Part shown: positions 49,783 to 57,334 of the stretch, piece by piece
Position numbering within the stretch: the first letter of the stretch is position 1
Layout: each line of letters starts with the position of its first letter
Source of the DNA: Flavobacterium album
GTDB taxonomy: Bacteria > Bacteroidota > Bacteroidia > Flavobacteriales > Flavobacteriaceae
Reading direction: 5' to 3'
Assembly (NCBI RefSeq): GCF_003096035.1
Contig: NZ_CP029186.1
Span: 1,377,001-1,441,000, forward strand
DNA length: 64,000 nt
The notes under the pieces: generated by a model
Told to the model about the DNA's origin: nothing
Seen by the model: the letters and a program-made list of their open reading frames with translations, nothing else
Databases searched by the model: none
Translations under genes and position numbers: made by a program

Positions 49783-51339
49783 TTATTCTGCGATAGCATT
49801 TCCTTCGCTATCAAAAAAATGGTATTCTAAATACGTGTAAGCGTCACGTGGTATAACTTTTACCCATTTCCGGTGCTCTAAAAACCATTTGGAGCGTATG
49901 GATGGGAAGCCTTTTGTTAAATAGGCTGCCACAAAAGGGTGTGCATTAAGCACAATCTTTTTGTGGGTCTTCATAATTCTTTCAAGGTCGGCCGTAATCC
50001 GGTCAATCACCAGTATCGGCGCTTCTATTTCCCCGCCGGTAGCATTGGGGTTGTCTTCGCGCGTCTTGATGTTCACCTCGGGCCTTACCCGTTGACGAGT
50101 GATCTGGATAAGTCCAAACTTACTCGGAGGCAGGATCTTGTGTTTTGCTTTATCGTCGCTCATTTCGTCCCTTAGGAAGTCGAATAGCTTTTTGCGGTTA
50201 TCAGGGTTAGACATGTCTATGAAGTCCACCACGATGATGCCGCCCATATCCCTGAGGCGCAGCTGGCGCGCAATCTCTGCGGCAGCAATCATGTTCACCT
50301 CCAGGGCGGTATCTTCCTGGCTAAGGGCCTTGTTAGAGCGGTTACCGCTGTTCACGTCGATAACGTGCAGGGCTTCCGTATGCTCAATGATAAGGTAGGC
50401 GCCTTTGCTCATGGATACCGTTTTACCGAATGAGGTCTTTATCTGCCTTTCGATATTGTATTTCTCGAAGAGCGGCAGGTCCCTGTTCTGGTAGTACTTT
50501 ACGATATTCGCTTTTTGAGGGGCTATCTCCTGCAGATAGTCCTTCGTTTGGTAGAAGAGGTCCTCATCGTCCACATAAATTCCCGTAAACGTGTCGTTGA
50601 ACACGTCGCGCAAAATGGAGGAAGCCTTGTTGACCTCTCCCAAAACCTTGCTCGGGTGGTGTGCGCTTGGGAGGCGTTTACACATTCCTGTCCATTTGTC
50701 CAGTAAATTCTGCAAATCGCGGTCCAGCTCTGCTACCTTTTTCCCTTCGGCTACCGTTCGCACGATAACGCCGAAACCTTTTGGCCTGATCGACTGTACA
50801 AGCCGTTTCAGGCGGTCCTTTTCTTCTTTGGATTCTATCTTTTGTGAGATGGAGATCCTGTCGGAGAACGGTACCAGTACCACATACCTGCCGGCCAGCG
50901 AAAGCTCAGAGCTTATCCTTGGGCCTTTGGTCGATATGGGTTCCTTGACTACCTGCACAAGCACGGATTGGTTGGCGCTCAGCACATCGGCTATGGCCCC
51001 GTCTTTGTTGATCTCTTTTTCGAAAGGGAAGTTCTTAAGGGAATAATCTTTTAATTTACCTGCGCTTACAAGTTTCATGAATTTCAGCAGGGAAGGGAGG
51101 TTAGGCCCGAGGTCGTGGTAATGCAGGAATGCATCCTTCTCGAAGCCTACGTTGACAAAGGCGGCGTTGAGGCCGGCAACTGGCTTCCGTATCTTGGCAA
51201 TGAATATATCGCCTACAGAGAACTTGTCCTTGTCTTCCTTTTCCTTGTGTAATTCAATTAGTTTTCCATCTTTTAATAAGGCAAAATCTACTGCGTCAGA
51301 ACCTGATCGAATAATAAGTTCTTTATTCACACTGTACAT
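49783..51339 (-). CDS. rng: Ribonuclease E/G family endoribonuclease
   Basis: This encodes 518 residues from ATG 51339 (MYSVNKELIIRSGSDAVDFA). An S1-like domain begins near residue 38 (VGDIFIAKIRKPVAGLNAAF). The catalytic core has ERQIKTSFGKTVSMSKGAYL, HVIDVNSGNRS with the metal-binding Asp, and GGIIVVDFIDMSNPDNRKKL. The later QITRQRVRPE matches RNase G. It matures rRNA ends and starts mRNA decay. The frame is open further upstream to 51402, but that DNA is a repeated CAACTATCAACTATCAACC-type sequence and is unlikely to be coding. HU and the mini ribosomal gene lie upstream. Confidence 0.93.
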   Translation of the reverse strand: MYSVNKELIIRSGSDAVDFALLKDGKLIELHKEKEDKDKFSVGDIFIAKIRKPVAGLNAAFVNVGFEKDAFLHYHDLGPNLPSLLKFMKLVSAGKLKDYSLKNFPFEKEINKDGAIADVLSANQSVLVQVVKEPISTKGPRISSELSLAGRYVVLVPFSDRISISQKIESKEEKDRLKRLVQSIRPKGFGVIVRTVAEGKKVAELDRDLQNLLDKWTGMCKRLPSAHHPSKVLGEVNKASSILRDVFNDTFTGIYVDDEDLFYQTKDYLQEIAPQKANIVKYYQNRDLPLFEKYNIERQIKTSFGKTVSMSKGAYLIIEHTEALHVIDVNSGNRSNKALSQEDTALEVNMIAAAEIARQLRLRDMGGIIVVDFIDMSNPDNRKKLFDFLRDEMSDDKAKHKILPPSKFGLIQITRQRVRPEVNIKTREDNPNATGGEIEAPILVIDRITADLERIMKTHKKIVLNAHPFVAAYLTKGFPSIRSKWFLEHRKWVKVIPRDAYTYLEYHFFDSEGNAIAE

Positions 51340-51573
51340 TTTTATCCATACCAGTTGTTGGTTGTCGGTTGTCGGTTGTCGGAAGCTTCCATCAACCATC
51401 AACTATCAACTATCAACCAAAGTACAGATGGATTAAACAAAATTTAAACAGGTATTTTGTGTACCCGGAATTCAGTTGTCAGTCGCAGTCGCAGTATTTA
51501 GCGCAGTGCAGCTAAATCTGAAATCTACAATCTAAAATCTGAAATCATTTTTCAATGAACGTTTTGAAAAAAG
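51340..51573. repeat. Degenerate repeats upstream of rng
   Basis: The gap holds a tandem GTTGGTTGTCGGTTGTCGG run (51354-51386), an ATCAACCATCAACTATCAAC run (51390-51418) and a family D unit, AATCTGAAATCTACAATCT with CTAAAATCTGAAATC (51510-51546). No gene is supported. The arrangement resembles decayed copies of the dispersed palindromes elsewhere in the window. Confidence 0.5.
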
Positions 51574-51598
51574 AAAAAGTAGTATTACACTACTTTTT
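51574..51598. terminator. Hairpin at the end of the mini ribosomal gene
   Basis: AAAAAGTAGT (51574-51583) and ACTACTTTTT (51589-51598) form a ten-base-pair stem with A and T flanks on both sides. The right half overlaps the stop codon of the 30-residue gene. Confidence 0.7.
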
Positions 51599-51682
51599 CT
51601 TTTTGTGACGGTTAGCTCTCGCTCTTTTTTTACGTTTGTGAGTTGCTACCTTATGTCTTTTTCTTTTTTTACCACTTGGCAT
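51590..51682 (-). CDS. AURKAIP1/COX24-domain mini ribosomal protein
   Basis: A 30-residue, almost entirely basic protein beginning MPSGKKRKRHKVATHKRKK and ending KKKK is encoded in reverse from ATG 51682. I recognise this as the very short, highly conserved AURKAIP1/COX24-domain protein found next to HU in Bacteroidota, related to the mycobacterial bS22 type. It probably binds rRNA in the small subunit. It lies 32 bases downstream of HU on the same strand, ends in a hairpin, and is too small for ordinary gene finding. The coding evidence is the sequence itself and the context. Confidence 0.88.
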   Translation of the reverse strand: MPSGKKRKRHKVATHKRKKRARANRHKKKK

Positions 51683-51714
51683 AGTGTCTAAGGGTTAGGG
51701 TGGTTAATAATTAA

Positions 51715-52005
51715 TTACTTAGCTTCTGTGTTTGTTTTTACACCGTCAACAAATATTTTTGCAGGTTTGAATGCAGGGATATTGTGTGCAGGTATTTTGA
51801 TAGTAGTATTCTTAGATATGTTCCTGCCTGTTTTTTCAGCACGCGTTTTGATAATGAAGCTTCCGAAACCCCTTAGGTAAACGTTGTCACCTGTTTCAAG
51901 AGAATTTTTCACTTCTTCCATAAAAGACTCAACTGTTGCCTGTACATCTCCTTTTTCCAGTCCTAGTTTTTCGGAGATTTTCGCTACGATGTCTGCTTTC
52001 GTCAT
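51715..52005 (-). CDS. hup: HU-family DNA-binding protein
   Basis: This encodes 96 residues: MTKADIVAKISEKLGLEKGD, then the arm region with VYLRGFGSFIIKTRAEKTGR and NIPAFKPAKIF. The HU/IHF core is complete, with the GFGSF turn and PAF-type arm, the Pro being the intercalating residue. A nucleoid-associated protein, probably abundant. The gene has a -33/-7 promoter sharing its initial sequence with rplU, and the mini ribosomal gene follows. Confidence 0.94.
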   Translation of the reverse strand: MTKADIVAKISEKLGLEKGDVQATVESFMEEVKNSLETGDNVYLRGFGSFIIKTRAEKTGRNISKNTTIKIPAHNIPAFKPAKIFVDGVKTNTEAK

Positions 52006-52046
52006 TTTCTTTCTAATTTATTATTGTGTGTATTTTTTTAAGTGTG

Positions 52047-52078
52047 CAAATATAACAATTAAAAAAACAATAATTCAA
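52047..52078 (-). promoter_or_regulatory. Promoter of the HU gene
   Basis: On the reverse strand TTG (52078-52076), a 21-base spacer and TATATTTG (52054-52047) are followed by CACACTTAAAA. That same stretch follows the -7 box of rplU at 61104, so the two genes share an extended promoter/leader start. Confidence 0.55.
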
Positions 52079-52111
52079 GGTTAATCTATTAAAATTTAAT
52101 AACATAAACTT

Positions 52112-52119
52112 TACTTTTG
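52112..52119 (+). promoter_or_regulatory. -7 box for mutY
   Basis: TACTTTTG fits TAnnTTTG and ends 15 bases before the ATG at 52135. It lies inside an upstream extension of the frame beginning with TTG (52117), which is therefore excluded. Confidence 0.5.
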
Positions 52120-52134
52120 CCTGACTGCATAATT

Positions 52135-53271
52135 ATGATGGAATTTTCTAAGTCTTTAATTCAATGGTATTTACAGAATAAGCGCGATTTGCCCTGGCGT
52201 AAAACTATTGCACCTTACCGGATATGGCTCTCCGAGATCATGCTCCAGCAAACGCGCGTAGCGCAGGGTTTGCCGTATTTTTTGAAGTTTACCGAAGCGT
52301 TTCCGACCGTGCAGGATATGGCCGCCGCGCCCGAAGAGCAGGTGCTCAAGCTATGGCAGGGACTGGGCTACTACTCCCGCGCCCGCAACCTGCATGCCAC
52401 GGCCAAACAGGTAGCTTTTGAGATGGATGGGAAGTTTCCCGATAGCTACAAGGGGCTCCTTACATTAAAAGGTGTGGGCGATTATACCGCCGCTGCCATT
52501 GCCTCCATTGCCTATGGTGAACCCGTGCCTGTGGTAGACGGAAATGTGTACCGTGTACTGGCGCGGTATTTCGGTATTGAAACCGATATCTCCTCATCCG
52601 GCGCTAAAAAGCAGTTTACGGAGGTTGCTGCGTCCCTGCTGCCTAAAGATGATGCTGCCACATTCAACCAGGCGATGATGGAATTCGGTGCGCTGCAATG
52701 CGTGCCAAAAAACCCAGACTGCGGCGTATGTATTTTTAATAAAGATTGTGTTGCCTTTAATACCGGCCGTGTGAACCAGCTTCCGGTAAAGCTAAAGAAG
52801 ACAAAGGTGACCGACAGGTTTTTTAATTACCTTATTGTTAAGGACGCTGCCGGGAATACGGCCGTAAATAAACGGACAGCCAAAGGTATCTGGCATAATT
52901 TATATGAATTTCCGCTGATCGAGACGGAAGGGGAGCTTTCTGTTGAAGAGATGAAACAAATGATCATAGCATACTTTAAACCACCCCGCCATAGCGGGAC
53001 AGGCTCTCCAGAGGAGGGGAAGGCCACTCAGCCGGATACTGGTTTTGTTCCTGCAGATATAACACTCCTTAATCGTGAGCGCATACTGCACAAGCTGTCG
53101 CATCAGCATCTCAGCATCCGGTTCTGGGAGATAGAGGCAGATGTTGCACTGCCTGACGCAATCAGTAGAGAAGAAGCCATGAAATATCCATTCCCGATAG
53201 TGATCTATAATTTCATGGAACGCTACTGGGCATTAAATGCAAACGACCTGTTTTCTGCTAACCGGAATTAA
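52135..53271 (+). CDS. mutY: A/G-specific adenine glycosylase
   Basis: This encodes 378 residues from ATG 52135. It excises adenine opposite 8-oxoguanine. HhH-GPD: the helix LSEIMLQQTRVAQGLPYF holds the catalytic Glu, LKGVGDYTAAAIASIAYG the hairpin, PVVDGNV the Asp. The iron-sulfur loop is C-x6-C-x2-C-x5-C (CVPKNPDCGVCIFNKDC). The C-terminal 8-oxoG-recognising NUDIX-like domain holds HKLSHQHLSIRFW. Between them about 20 residues (PPRHSGTGSPEEGKATQ) derive from repeat DNA at 52978-53035. A family A element starts two bases after the stop. Confidence 0.93.
   Translation: MMEFSKSLIQWYLQNKRDLPWRKTIAPYRIWLSEIMLQQTRVAQGLPYFLKFTEAFPTVQDMAAAPEEQVLKLWQGLGYYSRARNLHATAKQVAFEMDGKFPDSYKGLLTLKGVGDYTAAAIASIAYGEPVPVVDGNVYRVLARYFGIETDISSSGAKKQFTEVAASLLPKDDAATFNQAMMEFGALQCVPKNPDCGVCIFNKDCVAFNTGRVNQLPVKLKKTKVTDRFFNYLIVKDAAGNTAVNKRTAKGIWHNLYEFPLIETEGELSVEEMKQMIIAYFKPPRHSGTGSPEEGKATQPDTGFVPADITLLNRERILHKLSHQHLSIRFWEIEADVALPDAISREEAMKYPFPIVIYNFMERYWALNANDLFSANRN
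52978..53035. repeat. Repeat-derived in-frame insertion inside mutY
   Basis: AACCACCCCGCCATAGCGGG and CTCTCCAGAGGAGGGG-type DNA in this segment has the palindromic pattern (CCCCGCC...GCGGG, CTCC...GGAG) of dispersed intergenic hairpins such as 12111-12144. It keeps the frame and encodes the PPRHSGTGSPEEG linker between the MutY catalytic and C-terminal domains. Homologs I recall have no such linker. Confidence 0.6.
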
Positions 53272-53272
53272 G

Positions 53273-53482
53273 TAACTGTCTAAAATTTTATAAAATCAAT
53301 TTTAACCACATAGATACATAGGATTTATAGGGATTTATAGGGATTTTTTGAGTGAAGGTGACATATTCGCACATAGTAAAGCGAAGCTTCATGCTCTGTG
53401 TTACTTTTGAGAGCCTTAAAACTACCTTTTAAAGCTATGTATCTATGTGGTTAAAATTCTTCTTTTTAAAGTTAGACAGTTA
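53273..53482. repeat. Complete family A element with perfect 10-base inverted ends
   Basis: The ends TAACTGTCTA (53273-53282) and TAGACAGTTA (53473-53482) are perfect inverted repeats. Sub-terminally, TTTTAACCACATAGATACAT is mirrored by TATGTATCTATGTGGTTAAA. The centre carries CACATAGTAAAGCGAAGCTT then CATGCTCTGTGTTAC. Length 210 bases, no frame. The element starts two bases after the mutY stop. It is the best-preserved copy of the family seen at 1179-1386 and 33382-33560, and fills most of the mutY-ssb gap. Confidence 0.85.
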
Positions 53483-53557
53483 CTAATTTTAAGTTTCATT
53501 CTTTATACCATGCGTGAAAATTTTGCCCAATGCAATTAATAAGTCAGGTTTATATAG

Positions 53558-53565
53558 TATATTTG
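53558..53565 (+). promoter_or_regulatory. -7 box for ssb
   Basis: TATATTTG matches TAnnTTTG, 20 bases before the ssb ATG at 53586. It probably drives ssb, gldE and gldD. No well-placed TTG is seen upstream. Confidence 0.5.
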
Positions 53566-53585
53566 AGTGAATAAACACCAAAGCC

Positions 53586-54029
53586 ATGAACGGTACACTG
53601 AATAAAGTCCTGCTTATAGGGCATTTGGGCGACGATGTAAAGATACACTACTTCGAAGGGGGCAACTGCATTGGGCGCTTCCCGCTGGCTACCAACGAAG
53701 TTTACATCAACAAGCAGACGAACGAGAAGATTACTTCGACGGAATGGCATAACCTTGTGGTACGCAACAAGGCTGCCGAGATATGCGAAAAATACCTTAG
53801 CAAAGGCGATAAGATTTATGTGGAAGGCCGCATCAAATCACGCCAGTGGCAGGCTGAGGACGGTACAACAAAATATACCACTGAGATACAGGTGACGGAA
53901 TTTACCTTCCTGAACACCAAGAAAGAACTGGACCACAACAGGCAGCATTTTTCGGCAGTGGCCGAGCCTGCAAAACCGAATTATGATATACAGAACGTGC
54001 CGGCGCCGGATACCGACCTGCCGTTTTGA
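53586..54029 (+). CDS. ssb: Single-stranded DNA-binding protein
   Basis: This encodes 147 residues. The OB fold begins MNGTLNKVLLIGHLGDDVKI and includes TSTEWHNLVVRNKAAEICEK and GDKIYVEGRIKSRQW. The C-terminal acidic tail ends DTDLPF, the motif that recruits partner proteins. It protects single-stranded DNA during replication and repair. It lies between mutY and gldE, a replication/repair-to-gliding boundary known from flavobacteria. Complete. Confidence 0.95.
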   Translation: MNGTLNKVLLIGHLGDDVKIHYFEGGNCIGRFPLATNEVYINKQTNEKITSTEWHNLVVRNKAAEICEKYLSKGDKIYVEGRIKSRQWQAEDGTTKYTTEIQVTEFTFLNTKKELDHNRQHFSAVAEPAKPNYDIQNVPAPDTDLPF

Positions 54030-54052
54030 CCGTTTAACCAATACCCAGAATT

Positions 54053-55336
54053 TTGGACCCCGACCCCTCGAGTTTCACAACGATAGATTATAACCTTGTC
54101 ATAGGATTTACAGGGATTGCTATCCTGCTGCTGTGTTCTGCATTTATCTCGGGTACCGAGGTAGCCCTGTTCTCGCTTACCCCGCAGGATATTGAAAAAA
54201 TAAACCAGAAAAGCCCCGGGAAAGGCAGTATGATCGCTTCGCTGCTCGAAAAGCCCAAGAAGCTGCTGGCCACTATTACAATTACCAATACATTCATCAA
54301 CATTGCCATCGTTATCCTGTTCTTCAGGCTAAATGCGTTCTCGGCAATACACATCCCATGGCTGCGCTTTACAGCAGAGGTATCGCTAATCACGCTGCTT
54401 ATCCTGCTTTTTGGCGAGGTGCTTCCTAAGATATATGCCGTGCGCAATAACAAGCGCTTTTCGAAAAAAGCCGCCCTTCCGCTCGTGGCATTAAGCAGGG
54501 TGCTTTCGCCTTTAAGCGTCCCAATGCGGGAAGTCACCGTCAGGCTGCAGAAACGCTTTGGCGAACAGAAAGCCGGGCTCTCGGTAGACAGGCTTTCGCA
54601 GGCGCTCGAGCTTACCGACTATGGCGATGCTACCATAGAAGAACAAAAGATACTCGAAGGCATCGTGACCTTTGGCAATACCGAAGTAACGCAGGTCATG
54701 ACACCGCGCATCGACCTTTTTGCACTGGATATAGGAGCTTCTTTTGGTGAAATACTTCCAAAAATAATAGATATGGGCTTTTCCCGCATTCCGGTATTTA
54801 AAGACAATATTGACAGTATAGAGGGCGTTCTGTTTACTAAAGACCTGCTGCCGCATATAGACAACGAAGGTTTTGAATGGCAGTCCATCATCCGGGAGCC
54901 GTTCTTTGTGCCCGAAAACAAAAAGCTGGACAACCTGCTCAAGGAATTCCAGGGCATGAAAAACCACCTGGCCATCGTGGTCGACGAGTACGGTGGCACA
55001 TCGGGTGTTATATCGCTGGAAGATATCCTGGAAGAGATCGTAGGGGACATCAGCGATGAGTTTGACGATGAGGACATCATTTACTCAAAAATAGACGACC
55101 GGAATTACCTCTTCGACGGAAAGATAAACCTGAAGGATTTTTACAGGATAACCGATATTGAGGAAGACGATTTTGAAGCTGCCAAAGGAGAAGCCGAAAC
55201 GCTTGCCGGGTTCCTGTTGGAGCGATGGGGGAATTTTCCGAAAAAAGGGCAGAAAATTACCTTTAAGGGTAATATCTTTACCGTCGAATCGGTAGACAGG
55301 AGAAGGATAAAACAAATCAAGGTTACGCTTAAATGA
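54053..55336 (+). CDS. gldE: Gliding motility-associated protein GldE (CNNM/CBS-CorC)
   Basis: This encodes 427 residues. A DUF21/CNNM membrane domain (about 15-160, starting LVIGFTGIAILLLCSAFISG), two CBS modules (about 195-330, with VMTPRIDLFAL and LAIVVDEYGGTSGVISLEDI) and a CorC_HlyC C-terminal domain are visible. The start is a TTG (54053), giving MDPDPSSF, the same beginning I recall for GldE homologs; there is no ATG before residue 60. Its stop overlaps gldD by four bases, so the products are coupled. Involved in gliding/T9SS function with GldD. Confidence 0.9.
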   Translation: MDPDPSSFTTIDYNLVIGFTGIAILLLCSAFISGTEVALFSLTPQDIEKINQKSPGKGSMIASLLEKPKKLLATITITNTFINIAIVILFFRLNAFSAIHIPWLRFTAEVSLITLLILLFGEVLPKIYAVRNNKRFSKKAALPLVALSRVLSPLSVPMREVTVRLQKRFGEQKAGLSVDRLSQALELTDYGDATIEEQKILEGIVTFGNTEVTQVMTPRIDLFALDIGASFGEILPKIIDMGFSRIPVFKDNIDSIEGVLFTKDLLPHIDNEGFEWQSIIREPFFVPENKKLDNLLKEFQGMKNHLAIVVDEYGGTSGVISLEDILEEIVGDISDEFDDEDIIYSKIDDRNYLFDGKINLKDFYRITDIEEDDFEAAKGEAETLAGFLLERWGNFPKKGQKITFKGNIFTVESVDRRRIKQIKVTLK

Positions 55337-55905
55337 AAAGTATAAAAAAAGTTATCGCTGCCGGAATGCTGTCCGCGATCGCAGTTTTAGCCATAAGCTG
55401 TAAAGAAGACACTGTGCCAAAGCCCCAGGCTTACCTGAGGCTGGAATACCCTATGGGCAAATACATCCCTTATGATGGGGACTGCCCGTACACCTTCGGC
55501 TACAATTCGCTGGCGCGTATCAAGGACAAGGGAAATTGCAACCTGACCATCGAATACCCTAAAATGAAGGCGACTTTATACCTTACTTATAAAACGGTAG
55601 AAGGCAACAACCTTGAGGCACTTTTACGCGATGCCCAGAAGCTGACCTATGAGCACGTGATAAAAGCCGATGCTATACAGGAACAGCCTTACCTGAACCC
55701 TGAAAAGAAAGTCTACGGGATGTTTTACCAGGTAGGAGGGGATGCTGCTACCAATGCCCAGTTCTATGTAACCGACAGCACGCGCCATTTTCTTACCGGC
55801 TCCATGTATTTTTATGCCAAACCAAACTTCGATTCCATAATGCCGGCTGCAAGCTACATCAAGGACGATATGCGCAATATCATGGAAACCCTAAAGTGGA
55901 AGTAG
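55333..55905 (+). CDS. gldD: Gliding motility lipoprotein GldD
   Basis: This encodes 190 residues. The signal ends in LAISC with lipidated Cys23. The mature part has PQAYLRLEYPMGKYIPYDGD, CPYTFGYNSLARI, and YGMFYQVGGDAATNAQFYVT, all matching GldD as I know it. Required with other Gld proteins for gliding and for type IX secretion in Flavobacterium johnsoniae. ATGA overlap with gldE shows one operon. It points strongly to a gliding or T9SS-bearing organism. Confidence 0.92.
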   Translation: MKSIKKVIAAGMLSAIAVLAISCKEDTVPKPQAYLRLEYPMGKYIPYDGDCPYTFGYNSLARIKDKGNCNLTIEYPKMKATLYLTYKTVEGNNLEALLRDAQKLTYEHVIKADAIQEQPYLNPEKKVYGMFYQVGGDAATNAQFYVTDSTRHFLTGSMYFYAKPNFDSIMPAASYIKDDMRNIMETLKWK

Positions 55906-56025
55906 ATATTTTACCGCAAACTTGTCCTGTGACAAAAAAGTGCGTCAACTTAATAAATAATGGTGCGTTCATGTCAATTTATTGATGTTAGCTATAAAAT
56001 CAATAGGATTCAGGTAATCCGTTGC

Positions 56026-56057
56026 AAAAAAAAAGCACCTGCTTTCACAGATGCTTT
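56026..56057 (-). terminator. Terminator after the HMA lipoprotein gene
   Basis: On the reverse strand AAAGCATCTG pairs with CAGGTGCTTT (one mismatch pair) and is followed by a run of T. It starts 22 bases beyond the stop of the gene at 56079. Confidence 0.8.
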
Positions 56058-56078
56058 CAAAATTGTATAAGCCTTATA

Positions 56079-56633
56079 TTACATGCTTCCGGCTTTATCA
56101 TGCCCGCAAGAAGCTTTTCCGCCACCTGAGCAGCATCCGCCTTTTTTCTCGCCACAGCCCTCTTTAGCTGTTTTGCCTTTGGCTTTTTTATCCTTCTTAG
56201 TGTCTTTCTTTTTCTCTTTTTCCTGCTGTACAGAGTAGAAAGCCTTATCACCCGAAGACTTCACATCAGATACTTTATAAGCGCCATCCGCGATTTTCTC
56301 AACAGTTTCAACAAGCTTTTCAGGGGTTTGCTTTGCAGCATCGAACGATACGGTAGCCGTTTTCTTTTCGAAATCTACTTTTGCATTCTCAACACCGTCA
56401 AGGCCGGCCAGTTTCTTCTCAATAGTTTTGGCACATCCTTCAGGGCATGTCATGCCGTCTATCTTAAAGCTGGTAGTCTCAAGATTGGCGGCCGTTTCTT
56501 TGCTCATGGTGCTGTCAGCAGCCGTGCTGTCTTTTTCAGTGCCTTCAACGTTGCCGTCTTTAGAAGCGTCCTTGCAGCTTACGAACAGTACAGCCGATAA
56601 TGCGATAAGGGATAATGTCTTTGCGAATTTCAT
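56079..56633 (-). CDS. HMA-domain lipoprotein with cysteine-rich tail
   Basis: This encodes 184 residues. The signal ends VLFVSC (Cys20 lipidated). Residues 52-125 form an HMA domain, GMTCPEGCAKTIEKKLAGLD, in which the metal pair is CxxxC (one residue longer than CxxC). A lysine-rich linker (EKEKKKDTKKDKKAK) and a short tail with GCGEKKGGCCSGG and CGHDK follow, five cysteines and a histidine, likely a second metal-binding region. This suggests copper or zinc handling outside the cytoplasm. A TAAATTTG box (56680-56687 reversed) precedes the gene by about 47 bases. Confidence 0.8.
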   Translation of the reverse strand: MKFAKTLSLIALSAVLFVSCKDASKDGNVEGTEKDSTAADSTMSKETAANLETTSFKIDGMTCPEGCAKTIEKKLAGLDGVENAKVDFEKKTATVSFDAAKQTPEKLVETVEKIADGAYKVSDVKSSGDKAFYSVQQEKEKKKDTKKDKKAKGKTAKEGCGEKKGGCCSGGGKASCGHDKAGSM

Positions 56634-56751
56634 GGTATATCTCTTTATTTGGGTTAATAAATTCTTTTAAAACAGGTTACAAATTTATACAAAACGGTTT
56701 GTAATCATGGATAGTATAATGATTTATTTTTTTGTCACTAATTATTTATGA

Positions 56752-57254
56752 TTATTCATTATAGCTTATTGTGTATGGTTCGCCAAGCAATAGTGCATGG
56801 TTTATAACATCCATAAAACTTTTTGAAAAATAGGTGTAATTATAGAGCTCGGTAAAGATTTTGTTTTCCGCGCTGATCAGGCCAAATCTTTTGACAAATG
56901 CAGGGCCCTGATCAATTTTCGCTTGTAAATTTTCCCACCTCCCAAAATCAGGATCATATCATCAACTGTTTCTGATTCTAAAGACGGGATTAACTGATCG
57001 ATAATAAACTTTATCACTTCGGAGAGAGCAACAGTATTCCAATAAGGAGTATTACTTTCGTCATATTCCAAACCTTCCATAGGAATATTTTTTTCATGTC
57101 GGTATATATATTCTGTCTCTCCTGCAAAATAGAATTTTTCTCCAAGTATTGGATTTAGCCTCATTGCGTAATGTACGAGTATGAAAAATTCTTCCCTGCT
57201 AAAATAAGCCCCATATGGACCAGATTCATAATCTATCATAAATTTTCTTGCCAT
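56752..57254 (-). pseudogene. Frameshifted gene for a hypothetical protein
   Basis: From ATG 57254 the frame gives 125 residues (MARKFMIDYESGPYGAYFSR) and stops at 56877. Near 56957-56966 (GATGATATGATCC on the reverse strand) the coding quality switches to another frame. That frame reads YDPDFGRWENLQAKIDQGPA, then FVKRFGLISAENKIFTELYN, ending TISYNE with TAA at 56752-56754. The two parts would join into one protein of about 167 residues with one extra base. Either a real single-base deletion, a programmed shift, or a sequence error explains this. The protein is soluble and of unknown function. Confidence 0.65.
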
Positions 57255-57282
57255 AATTTTTGCTTTTCATCAAAGTTAAAAC

Positions 57283-57310
57283 AAAAAGGCTCCCGCAATG
57301 CAGGAGCCTT
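57283..57310 (-). terminator. Terminator after the M16 protease operon
   Basis: On the reverse strand AAGGCTCCTGCA pairs with TGCGGGAGCCTT (one mismatch pair), followed by TTTTG. The hairpin begins 25 bases past the stop at 57335. Confidence 0.85.
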
Positions 57311-57334
57311 CTCTATCAAAAACAATTATTATTC

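Noticed and set aside
51340-51402. N-terminal extension of the RNase G gene
   Set aside because: The DNA is a low-complexity repeat, and the RNase G sequence begins at MYSVNKEL.
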